Source: DAOLCO01 sp964612555
GTDB lineage: Bacteria > Bdellovibrionota_C > UBA2361 > SZUA-149 > DAOLCO01
Direction of reading: 5' to 3'
NCBI GenBank assembly: GCA_964612555.1
Contig: CAZTBW010000003.1
Coordinates: forward strand, 186,001-250,000
DNA: 64,000 bases
Positions within the stretch are counted from its first letter, which is position 1, and each line of letters starts with the position of its first letter. A program made the position numbers and the translations under genes. This document shows positions 9,082 through 17,538 of the stretch, in pieces. The notes under the pieces were generated by a model. That model ran no database searches. It was not told where the DNA came from and worked only from the letters and a program-made list of their open reading frames with translations.

Positions 9082-9420
9082 ATGGCAAATTTTAAAGACG
9101 GCGTTATTAGAGATGGTTCCTCGATTGGTTCCGGGAAAGCACTTGGTAATATCAAAGAGGGTGTCATCAGGGATGGATCTTCAAGAGGTTCAGGACGTGC
9201 CCTTGGCAATGTAAAAAATGATGTTATTCGAGACGGTTCATCAAAAGGAAGTGGCAAAGCCTTATTCAATGTAAAAAACGGTATAGTGAGAAATGGATCT
9301 TCTCTTGGTTCTGGGAGTGTTATCGGTAAGGTTAATGAGTTCTACATCAAGGGTATAGAAAGAGAATTAGATTCAGAAATCGTTGCCGTATATTATTTTT
9401 TAATAAAGAAATTTATTTAG
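9082..9420 (+). CDS. Four-repeat beta-rich protein (beta-flower-like)
   Basis: A 112-residue protein built of four 20-residue repeats of the form N-hydrophobic-K-x-G-V-I-R-D-G-S-S-x-G-S-G-K-A-L-G (9088-9147, 9148-9207, 9208-9267 and 9268-9327), then a non-repeated hydrophobic tail of about 30 residues. The repeat recalls the short DGxGxxIG repeats of so-called beta-flower proteins; that similarity is from memory, not from a search. GGAACC or AAGGAG precede the ATG. Its stop is 2 bp before the GmrSD-like gene, so the two are co-transcribed. It could be a partner, sensor or inhibitor of the nuclease. Confidence 0.75.
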   Translation: MANFKDGVIRDGSSIGSGKALGNIKEGVIRDGSSRGSGRALGNVKNDVIRDGSSKGSGKALFNVKNGIVRNGSSLGSGSVIGKVNEFYIKGIERELDSEIVAVYYFLIKKFI

Positions 9421-9422
9421 TT

Positions 9423-11165
9423 ATGTCATACGAAGCACCAATAAAAATAGCTGATATAGTAGAAGATATGCATCAAAGAAAATATCTTTTGCCTGCGATA
9501 CAAAGAGAGTTTGTTTGGAGCACTGATCAAATTGAAAGACTTTTTGATAGCCTGATGAGGGATTACCCAATTAGTTCATTTTTATTTTGGAAAGTGGAGA
9601 AAGAAAAAGTTAAGGAATATAAGTTCTATGAATTCTTGAACGAATATCATGAAAGAGATAAGAAGCATAACTCTAAAGCCGATACTAAGGGGAAAGAAGA
9701 AATTACCGCGGTCTTAGATGGTCAGCAAAGATTAACCTCTTTGTATATAGGACTAAAAGGTTCTTTCTCTCCTAAGTCACCTAGAAAAAGATGGGATAAC
9801 GATCAGGCATATCCAAAAAAATTGCTCTATCTGAATTTAGTTAGGCGGCCAGAAGACCCTAGTCTGGAGTATGAATTTTGCTTTCTAACGGAACAAGAAG
9901 CAGAATGTAACAACCAAGACTACTGGTTTCCTGTAGGAGAGATTTTAAATTTAAAAGATGCAGGAAGTGTTGGTAAATACGTAAGTAAAATTTCTCGCAA
10001 TTACTCAGAACACCAAGGAGATTTTGCAACTGATGCTTTGTTTAAACTTTATAATATAATTCACACAAAAGGCTCCATCAGCTATTATCAAGAAAAAGAT
10101 CAGGAACTAGATAAAGTTCTTAATATCTTTATAAGGATTAACAGTGGTGGCACTATATTAAGTTATTCAGACTTACTCCTTTCAATGGCGACAGCCCAAT
10201 GGGAAAAGAAAGATGCAAGAGAAGAAATAATAGGTTTCGTTAATGAAATAAACAATATCGATAATAGATTCAATTTCAACAAAGATTTCGTGCTGAAATC
10301 ATGTCTAGTACTTAGTGATTTCAATAATATTGCCTTCAAAGCAGATAACTTTAACAAGGACAATATGCGAACTATTGAAAATAACTGGGAACGCATTACC
10401 AACTCAATCCGAATCGCAGTACGTCTTGTCTCAAGCTTTGGATATGATAGGGAAAGACTAACCGCATCTTATGCAATAATCCCTATTGCATATTTTTTAA
10501 ATCAAATAGAAGCAAAAGATTCTTATGTTTCATCAGGGAAAAATCTGGAAGATAAAGCAAAGATAAAAAAGTGGCTTATATTGTCTTTAATTAAAGGTTC
10601 TTTTAGCGGACAACCTGATAGTATATTACGTCCAATTCGAGAAAAGATCAAAGATAGTAATAACAGTTTCCCTTTAGAAGATATAATTGAACATTTTAAA
10701 GGAACTAATAAGACACTTGTTTTTTCTGAAGATGACATCGCACATCTTTTATCCTATCAATATGGCAAACATGCTACTTTCTCTGTACTAGCCCTACTCT
10801 ATCCAAATCTGGATTTAAAAAACAATACATTCCATGTTGACCATATTTACCCTAAAAGTTTATTTGCTAGATCTACATTAAAGAAAAGGGGCATTTCCAC
10901 TGATGATATTGCAAGGTTTGAAGAATGTTACAATCTCCTTGGAAATCTCCAATTACTTGAAGGGACAGTAAATGAAGAAAAGTATAATAAGGAATTTGAA
11001 CTTTGGTTAAATGAAATACATAACAGCCCTGTGGATAAAAAAGATTACATGAAAAGACACTTCATCCCTAATGATGTAGGGCTAGAGTTCGGTAATTTTT
11101 TACATTTCTTTGAAGCAAGAAATAAACTCATAGAAGAAAAATTGAAAGGGGTATTAATGAGATAA
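9423..11165 (+). CDS. GmrSD-like DUF262 / HNH (DUF1524) endonuclease
   Basis: A 580-residue protein with both halves of the type IV GmrSD architecture. The N-terminal DUF262 part has LPAIQREFVWS and the VLDGQQRLTSLY nucleotide-handling motif near residue 99. The C-terminal DUF1524 HNH part has NTFHVDHIYPKSLF near residue 475 and CYNLLGNLQLLEGTVNEEK. GmrSD enzymes cut DNA with modified bases using NTP energy, so the likely role is defence against phages with modified genomes. It follows the repeat protein without a gap. Related DUF262 proteins also act inside other defence systems, so modified-DNA specificity is inference. Confidence 0.83.
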   Translation: MSYEAPIKIADIVEDMHQRKYLLPAIQREFVWSTDQIERLFDSLMRDYPISSFLFWKVEKEKVKEYKFYEFLNEYHERDKKHNSKADTKGKEEITAVLDGQQRLTSLYIGLKGSFSPKSPRKRWDNDQAYPKKLLYLNLVRRPEDPSLEYEFCFLTEQEAECNNQDYWFPVGEILNLKDAGSVGKYVSKISRNYSEHQGDFATDALFKLYNIIHTKGSISYYQEKDQELDKVLNIFIRINSGGTILSYSDLLLSMATAQWEKKDAREEIIGFVNEINNIDNRFNFNKDFVLKSCLVLSDFNNIAFKADNFNKDNMRTIENNWERITNSIRIAVRLVSSFGYDRERLTASYAIIPIAYFLNQIEAKDSYVSSGKNLEDKAKIKKWLILSLIKGSFSGQPDSILRPIREKIKDSNNSFPLEDIIEHFKGTNKTLVFSEDDIAHLLSYQYGKHATFSVLALLYPNLDLKNNTFHVDHIYPKSLFARSTLKKRGISTDDIARFEECYNLLGNLQLLEGTVNEEKYNKEFELWLNEIHNSPVDKKDYMKRHFIPNDVGLEFGNFLHFFEARNKLIEEKLKGVLMR

Positions 11166-11288
11166 TCCATAAAAATATCCCAATAAAAACCCCATAGACT
11201 CCGCGTAAATCTATCATTTTTTACAGATAATTTTGGACATTTGTATCTGTTCAATTTACAATATCTACTTCTATCAATTAGGAATGCT

Positions 11289-11819
11289 ATGAAAGAAACA
11301 AATCTTACTGGATTAACAAGTCACAATAGCAATATCCATTACAATATATGTATTGGTGAGAATGGTTGCCATAATAATGCAGTTCAATATTCTGAAGGGT
11401 ATAGTTTAGCAGTACAAAGGTTACTTGATAGAATTGCGGTAGAGCCATCTAAGGACTTGCTTATTTATCCTCTATTTGCTTGTTATTATCAATATGTACT
11501 ACTTGAGATCAATAGTTTATTAGTTCTTTCCAATTCATCTGCTAATTTGCTTTCTAAAGACTTGTTCCAATCGTGGTGTAATTTTAAAAATAACATTGAA
11601 CATAGATTTGATATTGATCCTCAAGCTATAGAAAAAGTAGATACAATAATAAAGGAACTATCATCTTTTAATCCTGAAAGTTTCCTATACTCCAAAGAAT
11701 TTCATGAGAACTATGAGTTAGATAGATTTAATTACATTAATGTAGAAATTTTAAAAAATCAGTTCTATCTTTTAAGTGAAGTTTTTAGGGACTGTAGAAA
11801 TTCAGTAATTAATATCTGA
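11289..11819 (+). CDS. Unknown protein, defence-module neighbour
   Basis: 176 residues from the ATG at 11289, chosen over an in-frame TTG at 11241 because AGGA sits 6-9 bases upstream of the ATG. The protein is mainly helical (LAVQRLLDRIAVEPSKD, YPLFACYYQYVLLEINSLL), with a possible hydrophobic helix around residues 60-85. It follows the GmrSD-like gene by 123 bp on the same strand and is convergent with the ImmA-like gene. No family is recognised. Confidence 0.65.
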   Translation: MKETNLTGLTSHNSNIHYNICIGENGCHNNAVQYSEGYSLAVQRLLDRIAVEPSKDLLIYPLFACYYQYVLLEINSLLVLSNSSANLLSKDLFQSWCNFKNNIEHRFDIDPQAIEKVDTIIKELSSFNPESFLYSKEFHENYELDRFNYINVEILKNQFYLLSEVFRDCRNSVINI

Positions 11820-11822
11820 TAT

Positions 11823-12731
11823 TTATGATTTCCTTTTACTTTTTCCTAACACTGGGGGTTTCCATGGAAAGTTATCTACACCTCCATAAGAATAGCCTTG
11901 CTTAATTCCAAAATCTGAAAGTTCCTCATCCTGTACATCTATTTCTACACATTCGTCATCCCAAAGTAGTGTCAAAACTTGTCCGTGAGAATTGACTGGT
12001 AACGTCCACTCTAATATCTCTGATTCTTTTGTTACATTTTTCCCCTTGATCCATAAATCAGCATTCAGACACTCAAAAGAGGAAGGAATATTTTGCCTAT
12101 TGATAGACTTGTATGCAAATGAATTAGGATTAAGATCACGAGACTCCATTCCAAGACTATACCTAAATGACGAAGATGCTCTATAATAAGAAATTTTATT
12201 TTCACAAGATACTATTAAACAACAAGAATATTCGGTATTTTGTATAAACTTAATAGCGGAAGAAATAAAAGATGTTTCACATTGTTGAGAAAGCTTGCTA
12301 ATAAGATCCCAACATGGCTCCAAAGACAAACTTGATGATATCAAATGAGAGGGCATTAGTAGCTCACTGGCAAATTGATCTGCCCGAATTTCTATATTCT
12401 TTTCAAGACTCTGAGGACTTGGATTTATACTATAATTTTCAATATCTAAAGATTTACAGGTAAATGATGTAGACCTAAGATTGTCGACATCCATCTGCAA
12501 GTGTCCTAACTCATGTGCTACTGTAAATTTTCTTCTCGGTAAATATTGAATCTTAGAACTTAGACCTATAAACGGTTCATCTTGATCAAAGATTAATATA
12601 CCTTCTATCCCATTTATATTACTTTCAAATATTGGTATATCGAGTCTTTCACATATTTCAAATGGATCTATCGGGATAGCTGTAATCCCTAATTCATCTA
12701 AAAAATCTCTGGCATATATCTTCGGGGTCAT
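11823..12731 (-). CDS. ImmA/IrrE-type zinc metallopeptidase, CapP-like
   Basis: A 302-residue COG2856-type peptidase. The zinc motif HELGH (residues 73-77) is preceded by KFTVA, and a downstream EIRADQFASELLMP segment supplies the family's third-ligand region. ImmA-type enzymes cleave their partner HTH repressor. Its gene overlaps the HTH gene by 4 bp (ATGA) and the pair is divergent from the CBASS operon, as in the CapH-CapP pair that derepresses CBASS after DNA damage. The C-terminal half, probably a GAF-like or sensor region, is not recognisable by eye. Confidence 0.85.
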   Translation of the reverse strand: MTPKIYARDFLDELGITAIPIDPFEICERLDIPIFESNINGIEGILIFDQDEPFIGLSSKIQYLPRRKFTVAHELGHLQMDVDNLRSTSFTCKSLDIENYSINPSPQSLEKNIEIRADQFASELLMPSHLISSSLSLEPCWDLISKLSQQCETSFISSAIKFIQNTEYSCCLIVSCENKISYYRASSSFRYSLGMESRDLNPNSFAYKSINRQNIPSSFECLNADLWIKGKNVTKESEILEWTLPVNSHGQVLTLLWDDECVEIDVQDEELSDFGIKQGYSYGGVDNFPWKPPVLGKSKRKS

Positions 12732-13066
12732 TTTTGCTTTCTACTTCTCATAAACTCAACTTGTTGAATTAGAAATTGTTTATCGCTTTCATTTAAATCT
12801 ATAAAATTTCTGTGAAACTCTTGCCATTCTCCTTCTGCCTTTTGCATATTTGGAATATCAGACTTACCTACAAGAAAATCGATTGAAACGCTTAATGTTT
12901 TTGCAATTTTTTGAAGAACAGCCAATGATGGATTTCTTTCTCCTGCTTCCATTTGACTAGCTGCAGCTGGCGTAATACCCGCTTTAGAAGCAAATTCTGA
13001 TTGAGTCCATCCTAGTTCCATTCTTTTAGCCTTAAGTCGTTTTGAGAATTCAGATAACTCTTCCAT
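12728..13066 (-). CDS. XRE-family repressor, CapH-like
   Basis: A 112-residue protein with an N-terminal HTH (WTQSEFASKAGITPAAASQME, residues about 19-39) and a short helical C-terminal tail (WQEFHRNFIDLNESDKQFL) of the size expected for a protease-cleaved linker and dimerisation part. It is the first gene of a two-gene operon with the peptidase and divergent from capV-cdn-E2. Known CapH proteins repress CBASS until cleaved by CapP; assignment here rests on size, order and family. Confidence 0.82.
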   Translation of the reverse strand: MEELSEFSKRLKAKRMELGWTQSEFASKAGITPAAASQMEAGERNPSLAVLQKIAKTLSVSIDFLVGKSDIPNMQKAEGEWQEFHRNFIDLNESDKQFLIQQVEFMRSRKQK

Positions 13067-13147
13067 AAAATCCCTTACCTTAACATATTATTTTTAATAG
13101 ATATTTCTTAGTAAATTAACGATGTGATAATAAAATTTATCTAACTG

Positions 13148-13176
13148 TTGACACAAACGAGCGTTTACATTATTAA
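13148..13176 (+). promoter_or_regulatory. CBASS promoter with inverted repeat in the spacer
   Basis: TTGACA (13148-13153) and TATTAA (13171-13176) are 17 bp apart. The spacer contains AAACG-AG-CGTTT (13155-13166), a 5-bp inverted repeat placed where a repressor would block RNA polymerase. The divergent HTH gene is the natural candidate for the binding protein. The CBASS start codon is 50 bp downstream. Confidence 0.62.
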
Positions 13177-13226
13177 ATTGTTAATACTTAATACCATATA
13201 GTTTATTTATGGAAAGGGATTAATAA

Positions 13227-14324
13227 ATGATTGCAAATAATTCTGAGTTTAAAACAGAGGAAAGACCCTTTCGAGTACTCTCCTTAGATGGTGGCGGAAT
13301 ACGTGGATTATACACCGCTTCTTTTCTTAATTGCTTATCCAAACGTTTCGAGCCTAATAATGACTTAGATGTTGGTAAGGCCTTTGATCTAATTGTTGGA
13401 ACTAGTACCGGAGCAATACTATCCTGTGGCTTAGCATATGGTGTTCCACTAAAAAAAATAATTGAACTCTACAGAAAGGATGGCAAATTTATTTTTAAAA
13501 ATCCCGTCCCTCATAGCAAAATGTTTAAATTTCTTTGGACGGTTAAAAACCTTTTTTACTCAGCTAATGAGAATGTAAGCCTAAAACGATCTTTAGAGAA
13601 TGTATTTGGAGAAACTACAATAAAGGAGATTTATGAAAACAGAAAAATCGCCTTATGCGTCAATGCTGTCAATCTACTAACATCTTGCCCAAGAGTTTTC
13701 AAAACAGCTCATGTTAAAGAAAAGCACGCTGATGATTATAGAAAGCTCGTTGATATTTGCTTAGCTTCTTCTGCTGCACCAATTATACTTCCTATCGCAA
13801 ACATACCAAATCCAGAAGACGAGTTCGTAATTGAACAGTTTGTTGATGGAGGACTTTGGGCTAATAATCCCATCTTAGTATCCTTGGTAGAATCATTAAT
13901 CTTAGCTACGAAAGATCAACCCATAGAAATACTATCAATTGGCACATGCCCTTCTCCTCCTGGTCAAACTGTAAATCAAAAATCTAAAAATAACGGAATA
14001 TGGTATTGGGAATTAGGTACAAAAGCTTTGGCAATGTCAATGGATGCCCAGGCAATGGGAGTAAATTTTATCGCACAATTCTTGTCTCAAACATTAACAG
14101 ATTTAGGAAAAGATATAAAAATATTACGATTGAAATCCACTCCTCCATCAATAAATCAAGCAAAGTATTTAAGTATGGATAATGCGAGTGAAGAATCATG
14201 CTCAATCCTAACTCAATTAGGTAGTCATGATGCTAAAATTATCTATGGAGAATGTCTAAAAAAAGACTCTGAAATGGAACTAATAAAAAATATTTTTACC
14301 AACACTAAGATTATGGGAGTTTAA
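13227..14324 (+). CDS. capV: Patatin-like phospholipase, CBASS effector
   Basis: A 365-residue patatin. The oxyanion/glycine-rich motif DGGGIRG is at residues 21-27, the nucleophile elbow GTSTG at 58-62 (Ser60), and the catalytic Asp in VDGGLW at about residue 207. These form the Ser-Asp dyad. In CBASS, CapV enzymes are switched on by a cyclic dinucleotide and degrade membrane phospholipids, killing the infected cell. It is followed 6 bp later by the CD-NTase gene. No signal peptide is present. Confidence 0.92.
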   Translation: MIANNSEFKTEERPFRVLSLDGGGIRGLYTASFLNCLSKRFEPNNDLDVGKAFDLIVGTSTGAILSCGLAYGVPLKKIIELYRKDGKFIFKNPVPHSKMFKFLWTVKNLFYSANENVSLKRSLENVFGETTIKEIYENRKIALCVNAVNLLTSCPRVFKTAHVKEKHADDYRKLVDICLASSAAPIILPIANIPNPEDEFVIEQFVDGGLWANNPILVSLVESLILATKDQPIEILSIGTCPSPPGQTVNQKSKNNGIWYWELGTKALAMSMDAQAMGVNFIAQFLSQTLTDLGKDIKILRLKSTPPSINQAKYLSMDNASEESCSILTQLGSHDAKIIYGECLKKDSEMELIKNIFTNTKIMGV

Positions 14325-14330
14325 GAAATT

Positions 14331-15365
14331 ATGAAAGATATTCAACCTTATTTTATCAAATTTCATGAAAAAATCAAAGCAGAAAAAAATACGTTGAGAG
14401 AGAAGAGGGATATTCTTGCAAGCAAAATTCAAGAAAGCCTTAAATCGATGAATCATCCTACTCCCGATATATTAAACCAAGGAAGTTTTATATATGGGGT
14501 AGGAGTAAAACCCATCAACGATGAAGAATATGACATAGATGTTGGCCTAATATTTCCAATTCTACTAACAGATTATGAGCCTGCTATAGTGAGAGGGTGG
14601 GTTTATGATGCAGTAAAAAATCACACAGATGATGTCGAAGACAGAGGCTCCTGTATCCGTGTAAGATACGCTGAAGGGTTTCATGTAGATTTAGTTTGTT
14701 ATGCCCAGCATCACAATAATGAAACTATTGATGATTATCATTTTGCCCATAAATCTGGGAAGTGGATTCAAGCAGACCCCAAGAAATTGAAGGAATATAT
14801 TAAATCGGCTCGGGAAAAATTTGCTAATACAAAAGACAATTGTACTTCAGACCAACTTCAAAGGATCACTAGATACTTAAAGAGATGGAATGATCTTTGT
14901 TTCAAAAATGATATTAGCAACAAACCATTTGGCCTTGCTATATTGCTCCTGACTATAAAAAATTTGCCCTTCCCGCAACTGGACAATGACAACAAAAGTC
15001 ACGATCTCAAAGCATTATTATTAGTTTTGAATTCGATTCAATCTATACAAGGAAGGATTTCTCTGAATAAGCCCACACCGGAATATGAAGATGTTTTTGC
15101 AAAACTTGATGATTTAGCGATGGAGAAATTCAAAGGTCATATAACAGAATTGAATAATGATTTAATAGAGATTTTTCAAGAAGATAACATTGATGAAATT
15201 AACAAATTGACGAAAAAAAATTTCGGTAAAGATTTTCCAAACATCGAAGAACCAAGTAAGCAGTCTCATATTATCTTTAATAATAAGGAAGATAGATTAG
15301 ATGACATGAATAATGCACTAAAAACATTTAATAACCCGTGCAGACCTTATTATACTAAGGTATGA
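14331..15365 (+). CDS. CD-NTase (cGAS/DncV-like nucleotidyltransferase) of CBASS
   Basis: A 344-residue nucleotidyltransferase. The GS motif is in NQGSFIYG (G51-S52), with the metal-binding acids in EYDIDVGL (D68, D70) and the third acid in FHVDLV (D120). It synthesises a cyclic oligonucleotide signal on phage infection; the exact product cannot be read from the sequence. The C-terminus ends PYYTKV, without an obvious Gly-Gly. The stop overlaps the start of the E2-like gene by 4 bp, implying coupled translation and probably a physical partnership. Confidence 0.92.
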   Translation: MKDIQPYFIKFHEKIKAEKNTLREKRDILASKIQESLKSMNHPTPDILNQGSFIYGVGVKPINDEEYDIDVGLIFPILLTDYEPAIVRGWVYDAVKNHTDDVEDRGSCIRVRYAEGFHVDLVCYAQHHNNETIDDYHFAHKSGKWIQADPKKLKEYIKSAREKFANTKDNCTSDQLQRITRYLKRWNDLCFKNDISNKPFGLAILLLTIKNLPFPQLDNDNKSHDLKALLLVLNSIQSIQGRISLNKPTPEYEDVFAKLDDLAMEKFKGHITELNNDLIEIFQEDNIDEINKLTKKNFGKDFPNIEEPSKQSHIIFNNKEDRLDDMNNALKTFNNPCRPYYTKV

Positions 15366-16015
15366 TAGACGAAGTTCGACAAGATATTATAGAAACCTTA
15401 AAAGAATTCCCTTCACTCAAATTGTTAAGTGACGATAAGGAATTAATCATAGAAGGAGAATGGCTAGTATTTGGTGAAATAAGTCTCCTAGAAATATTAG
15501 AAATTAGAATAATTGTTCCAAATGAGTATCCAGAACAAGCACCGAAAGTCTGGGAAATATCAAACAAATTCCACAAATCACCGGATACGCACTTTAATGT
15601 CTCAGAAGGCATGGATGGCTCTGCGTGTCTATTTCTCATGGCAGAAAGATATGAAAAATTGCCTATCGGAACAACTTTTAAAACTTTCCTAAATGGTCCC
15701 GTCAAAGAATTTTTCTTTTCACAAGTCTACTTTAAAGAAACTGGAATATGGCCATTTGGAGAGTGGCCTCATGGAGCAGAAGGTGTCTATAAATATTATG
15801 CTAATAAATTTGAAACACAGAACATTAAACTCATTTATAAACTACTTGAATATTTAACTATAAAACAATCACGAAGAAATTTCATGTGTCCATGCGGAAA
15901 AAATAAAAAATATAGAAAGTGTCATCATCCTTTAGTAAAAAAGATTAATTTTATACCAAGCAAGCAATTGGAAATTGATAAAGAAATACTATATAGGACA
16001 TTCTTGTCTACTTGA
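15362..16015 (+). CDS. E2-like conjugating protein fused to a SEC-C zinc motif (short type II CBASS)
   Basis: A 217-residue protein. Residues 1-145 follow the ubiquitin E2 pattern: PNEYPEQAPKVW, then HFNVSEGMDGSACLF with the presumed catalytic Cys89, comparable to the HPN...CL region. Residues 174-189 form a SEC-C motif (C176, C178, C187, H188), a small zinc ribbon. No E1 or JAB gene follows, so the layout is the short type II form, in which an E2-like protein acts on the CD-NTase. The SEC-C tail is not part of the minimal E2 and may aid target binding. Confidence 0.83.
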   Translation: MIDEVRQDIIETLKEFPSLKLLSDDKELIIEGEWLVFGEISLLEILEIRIIVPNEYPEQAPKVWEISNKFHKSPDTHFNVSEGMDGSACLFLMAERYEKLPIGTTFKTFLNGPVKEFFFSQVYFKETGIWPFGEWPHGAEGVYKYYANKFETQNIKLIYKLLEYLTIKQSRRNFMCPCGKNKKYRKCHHPLVKKINFIPSKQLEIDKEILYRTFLST

Positions 16016-16162
16016 AGGCATACAAGATTCTATCTACATGAGAGAGTGATTGAAATAATCTACTGTTTTGTTTTTCAAAAGGCATATTTTTTGTACAAAA
16101 AGTTGAACAAAAGATATATTGAAAGAACACATTACTAATTTTATTACTCTTAAACACAATCA
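16016..16162. other. 147-bp gap holding an internal copy of the arm-site-like repeat
   Basis: TTGTACAAAAAGTTGAACAA lies at 16091-16110, followed by AAGATATATTG. It matches the copies near attL (3845), near attR (18108-18149) and at 20032. TTGTAC and TATATT 18 bp later could also be a promoter for the next gene. Confidence 0.5.
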
Positions 16163-17485
16163 ATGAAACACCTACAAGAAAAAACTTTCTTAGAAAAAGC
16201 TATCCAGATTGCATTAAAACTGGAAGACGAAGAAGAGCGAGCTTCGGCTTTAAAAGATATATGTATTGTACAAGCAGAATTTCAAGACAAAAAATTTGAA
16301 GATATTTTTGATCTCTTCAAGGCGAGCTTAACAAAGGTCAGTAGTTTTACAGAAACAGACTTGTGTATCTTTTTAACAGGGAAATTTAGGATTATTAATG
16401 AAATAATTCCGACTCTCGTAAAAACTGGAAAAATAAAGGAAGCCAAAGAACTCTTAGACTTTGCTGAAAATGACCTAAAAGATATAGAAGATAATGATCA
16501 AAAGTTCGAAGCATTAAAAAGTATTCTCATAGCATCGTCACATACAGGAGATTTAGAGAGAACCAGAAATCATCTTCTTAGCGTTCTCAGCCTTACAAAG
16601 ATAATAAGTGAGGATGAGGATGAAGGTAGCCTAGTCGCAAATTCAAATTTAGTAGGGAATATTTCTGTAGAATTGATAGAAAGTAGCTGTATTAACGAAG
16701 CTAAAGAGATTGCGGAAGCAATAAAAGATCCGTGTAGTAAAGCAAGAATTCTAAGTAACATTGCCATCGCCCTGGCAGAAAAAGGTAACATTCAAGAGGC
16801 AAAAGAATTTCTTTTCTTTGCTAAAAACATTTCAAAAGATATTAGTAATGAAGATTGGTTCTCAGACATACTGTTCAGGGATTTAGCAGGAGCATATCTA
16901 AGTGTTGGAGAAATAGAAAAAGCGCAAAAAACGATATTATCATTGAACGACGACTACGAAAAAGCCAGAATGTTATCTCAGCTTGCCGCAAAGTTTGCTG
17001 AAACCAAAGAGATTAAGAAAGCAAAAGAAATCCTTTCTCTCGCAGAAGGTTTTGCCAATAATATGTTAGAACAGGAAATTACAAAAGAAGAACGTATCAA
17101 TGCGGATAGAGCTTCATACATAGTCGTAATGACAAAAATTGCAACAGTGTATATGCAAATTGGAGATATTGGTAAGTTTGAAGCAATATTGAATAATGCA
17201 GAAGAAATCATAACAAAGATTACAGATGAAGATCATAAATCATGGGGACTATGTAAATTTGCTACCTTCCTCGCAGAATATGAAAGAGTAGATATGGCTA
17301 AAAAGTTTATCGCTACAATTCCAGAGATTTTTTATAAAAACAAGGCTTTGATTCAAATTACTGATATTCAAACAAAAGCGAGGAATATAGATGCCGCATT
17401 GAACACTATATCATCTGGTGCCGAAGAAAGCTTTGAGCTTCCTCTCACTGCATATAAAATTTTGATGGAACATAACCACCTATAG
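16163..17485 (+). CDS. Alpha-solenoid (TPR/HEAT-like) repeat protein
   Basis: A 440-residue, almost wholly helical protein with repeated units of about 35-40 residues. Examples are EEERASALKDICIVQAEF, CSKARILSNIAIALAEKG, YEKARMLSQLAAKFAETK and IQEAKEFLFFAKNI, with the alternating small and aromatic residues of TPR-like repeats. No enzymatic domain is visible. It lies between the CBASS operon and the toxin-antitoxin pair, on its own transcription unit after a 147-bp gap. It could be a sensor or scaffold; no function is assigned. Confidence 0.7.
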   Translation: MKHLQEKTFLEKAIQIALKLEDEEERASALKDICIVQAEFQDKKFEDIFDLFKASLTKVSSFTETDLCIFLTGKFRIINEIIPTLVKTGKIKEAKELLDFAENDLKDIEDNDQKFEALKSILIASSHTGDLERTRNHLLSVLSLTKIISEDEDEGSLVANSNLVGNISVELIESSCINEAKEIAEAIKDPCSKARILSNIAIALAEKGNIQEAKEFLFFAKNISKDISNEDWFSDILFRDLAGAYLSVGEIEKAQKTILSLNDDYEKARMLSQLAAKFAETKEIKKAKEILSLAEGFANNMLEQEITKEERINADRASYIVVMTKIATVYMQIGDIGKFEAILNNAEEIITKITDEDHKSWGLCKFATFLAEYERVDMAKKFIATIPEIFYKNKALIQITDIQTKARNIDAALNTISSGAEESFELPLTAYKILMEHNHL

Positions 17486-17538
17486 CTTTATTCCCGAACA
17501 AACTTCTGGATGAAAAACCTGCTAATCATCAAAAGACA

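Noticed and set aside
9024..9269. Antisense ORF with proline-rich repeats
   Set aside because: Reverse strand of the four-repeat gene; the repeat forces an open frame.
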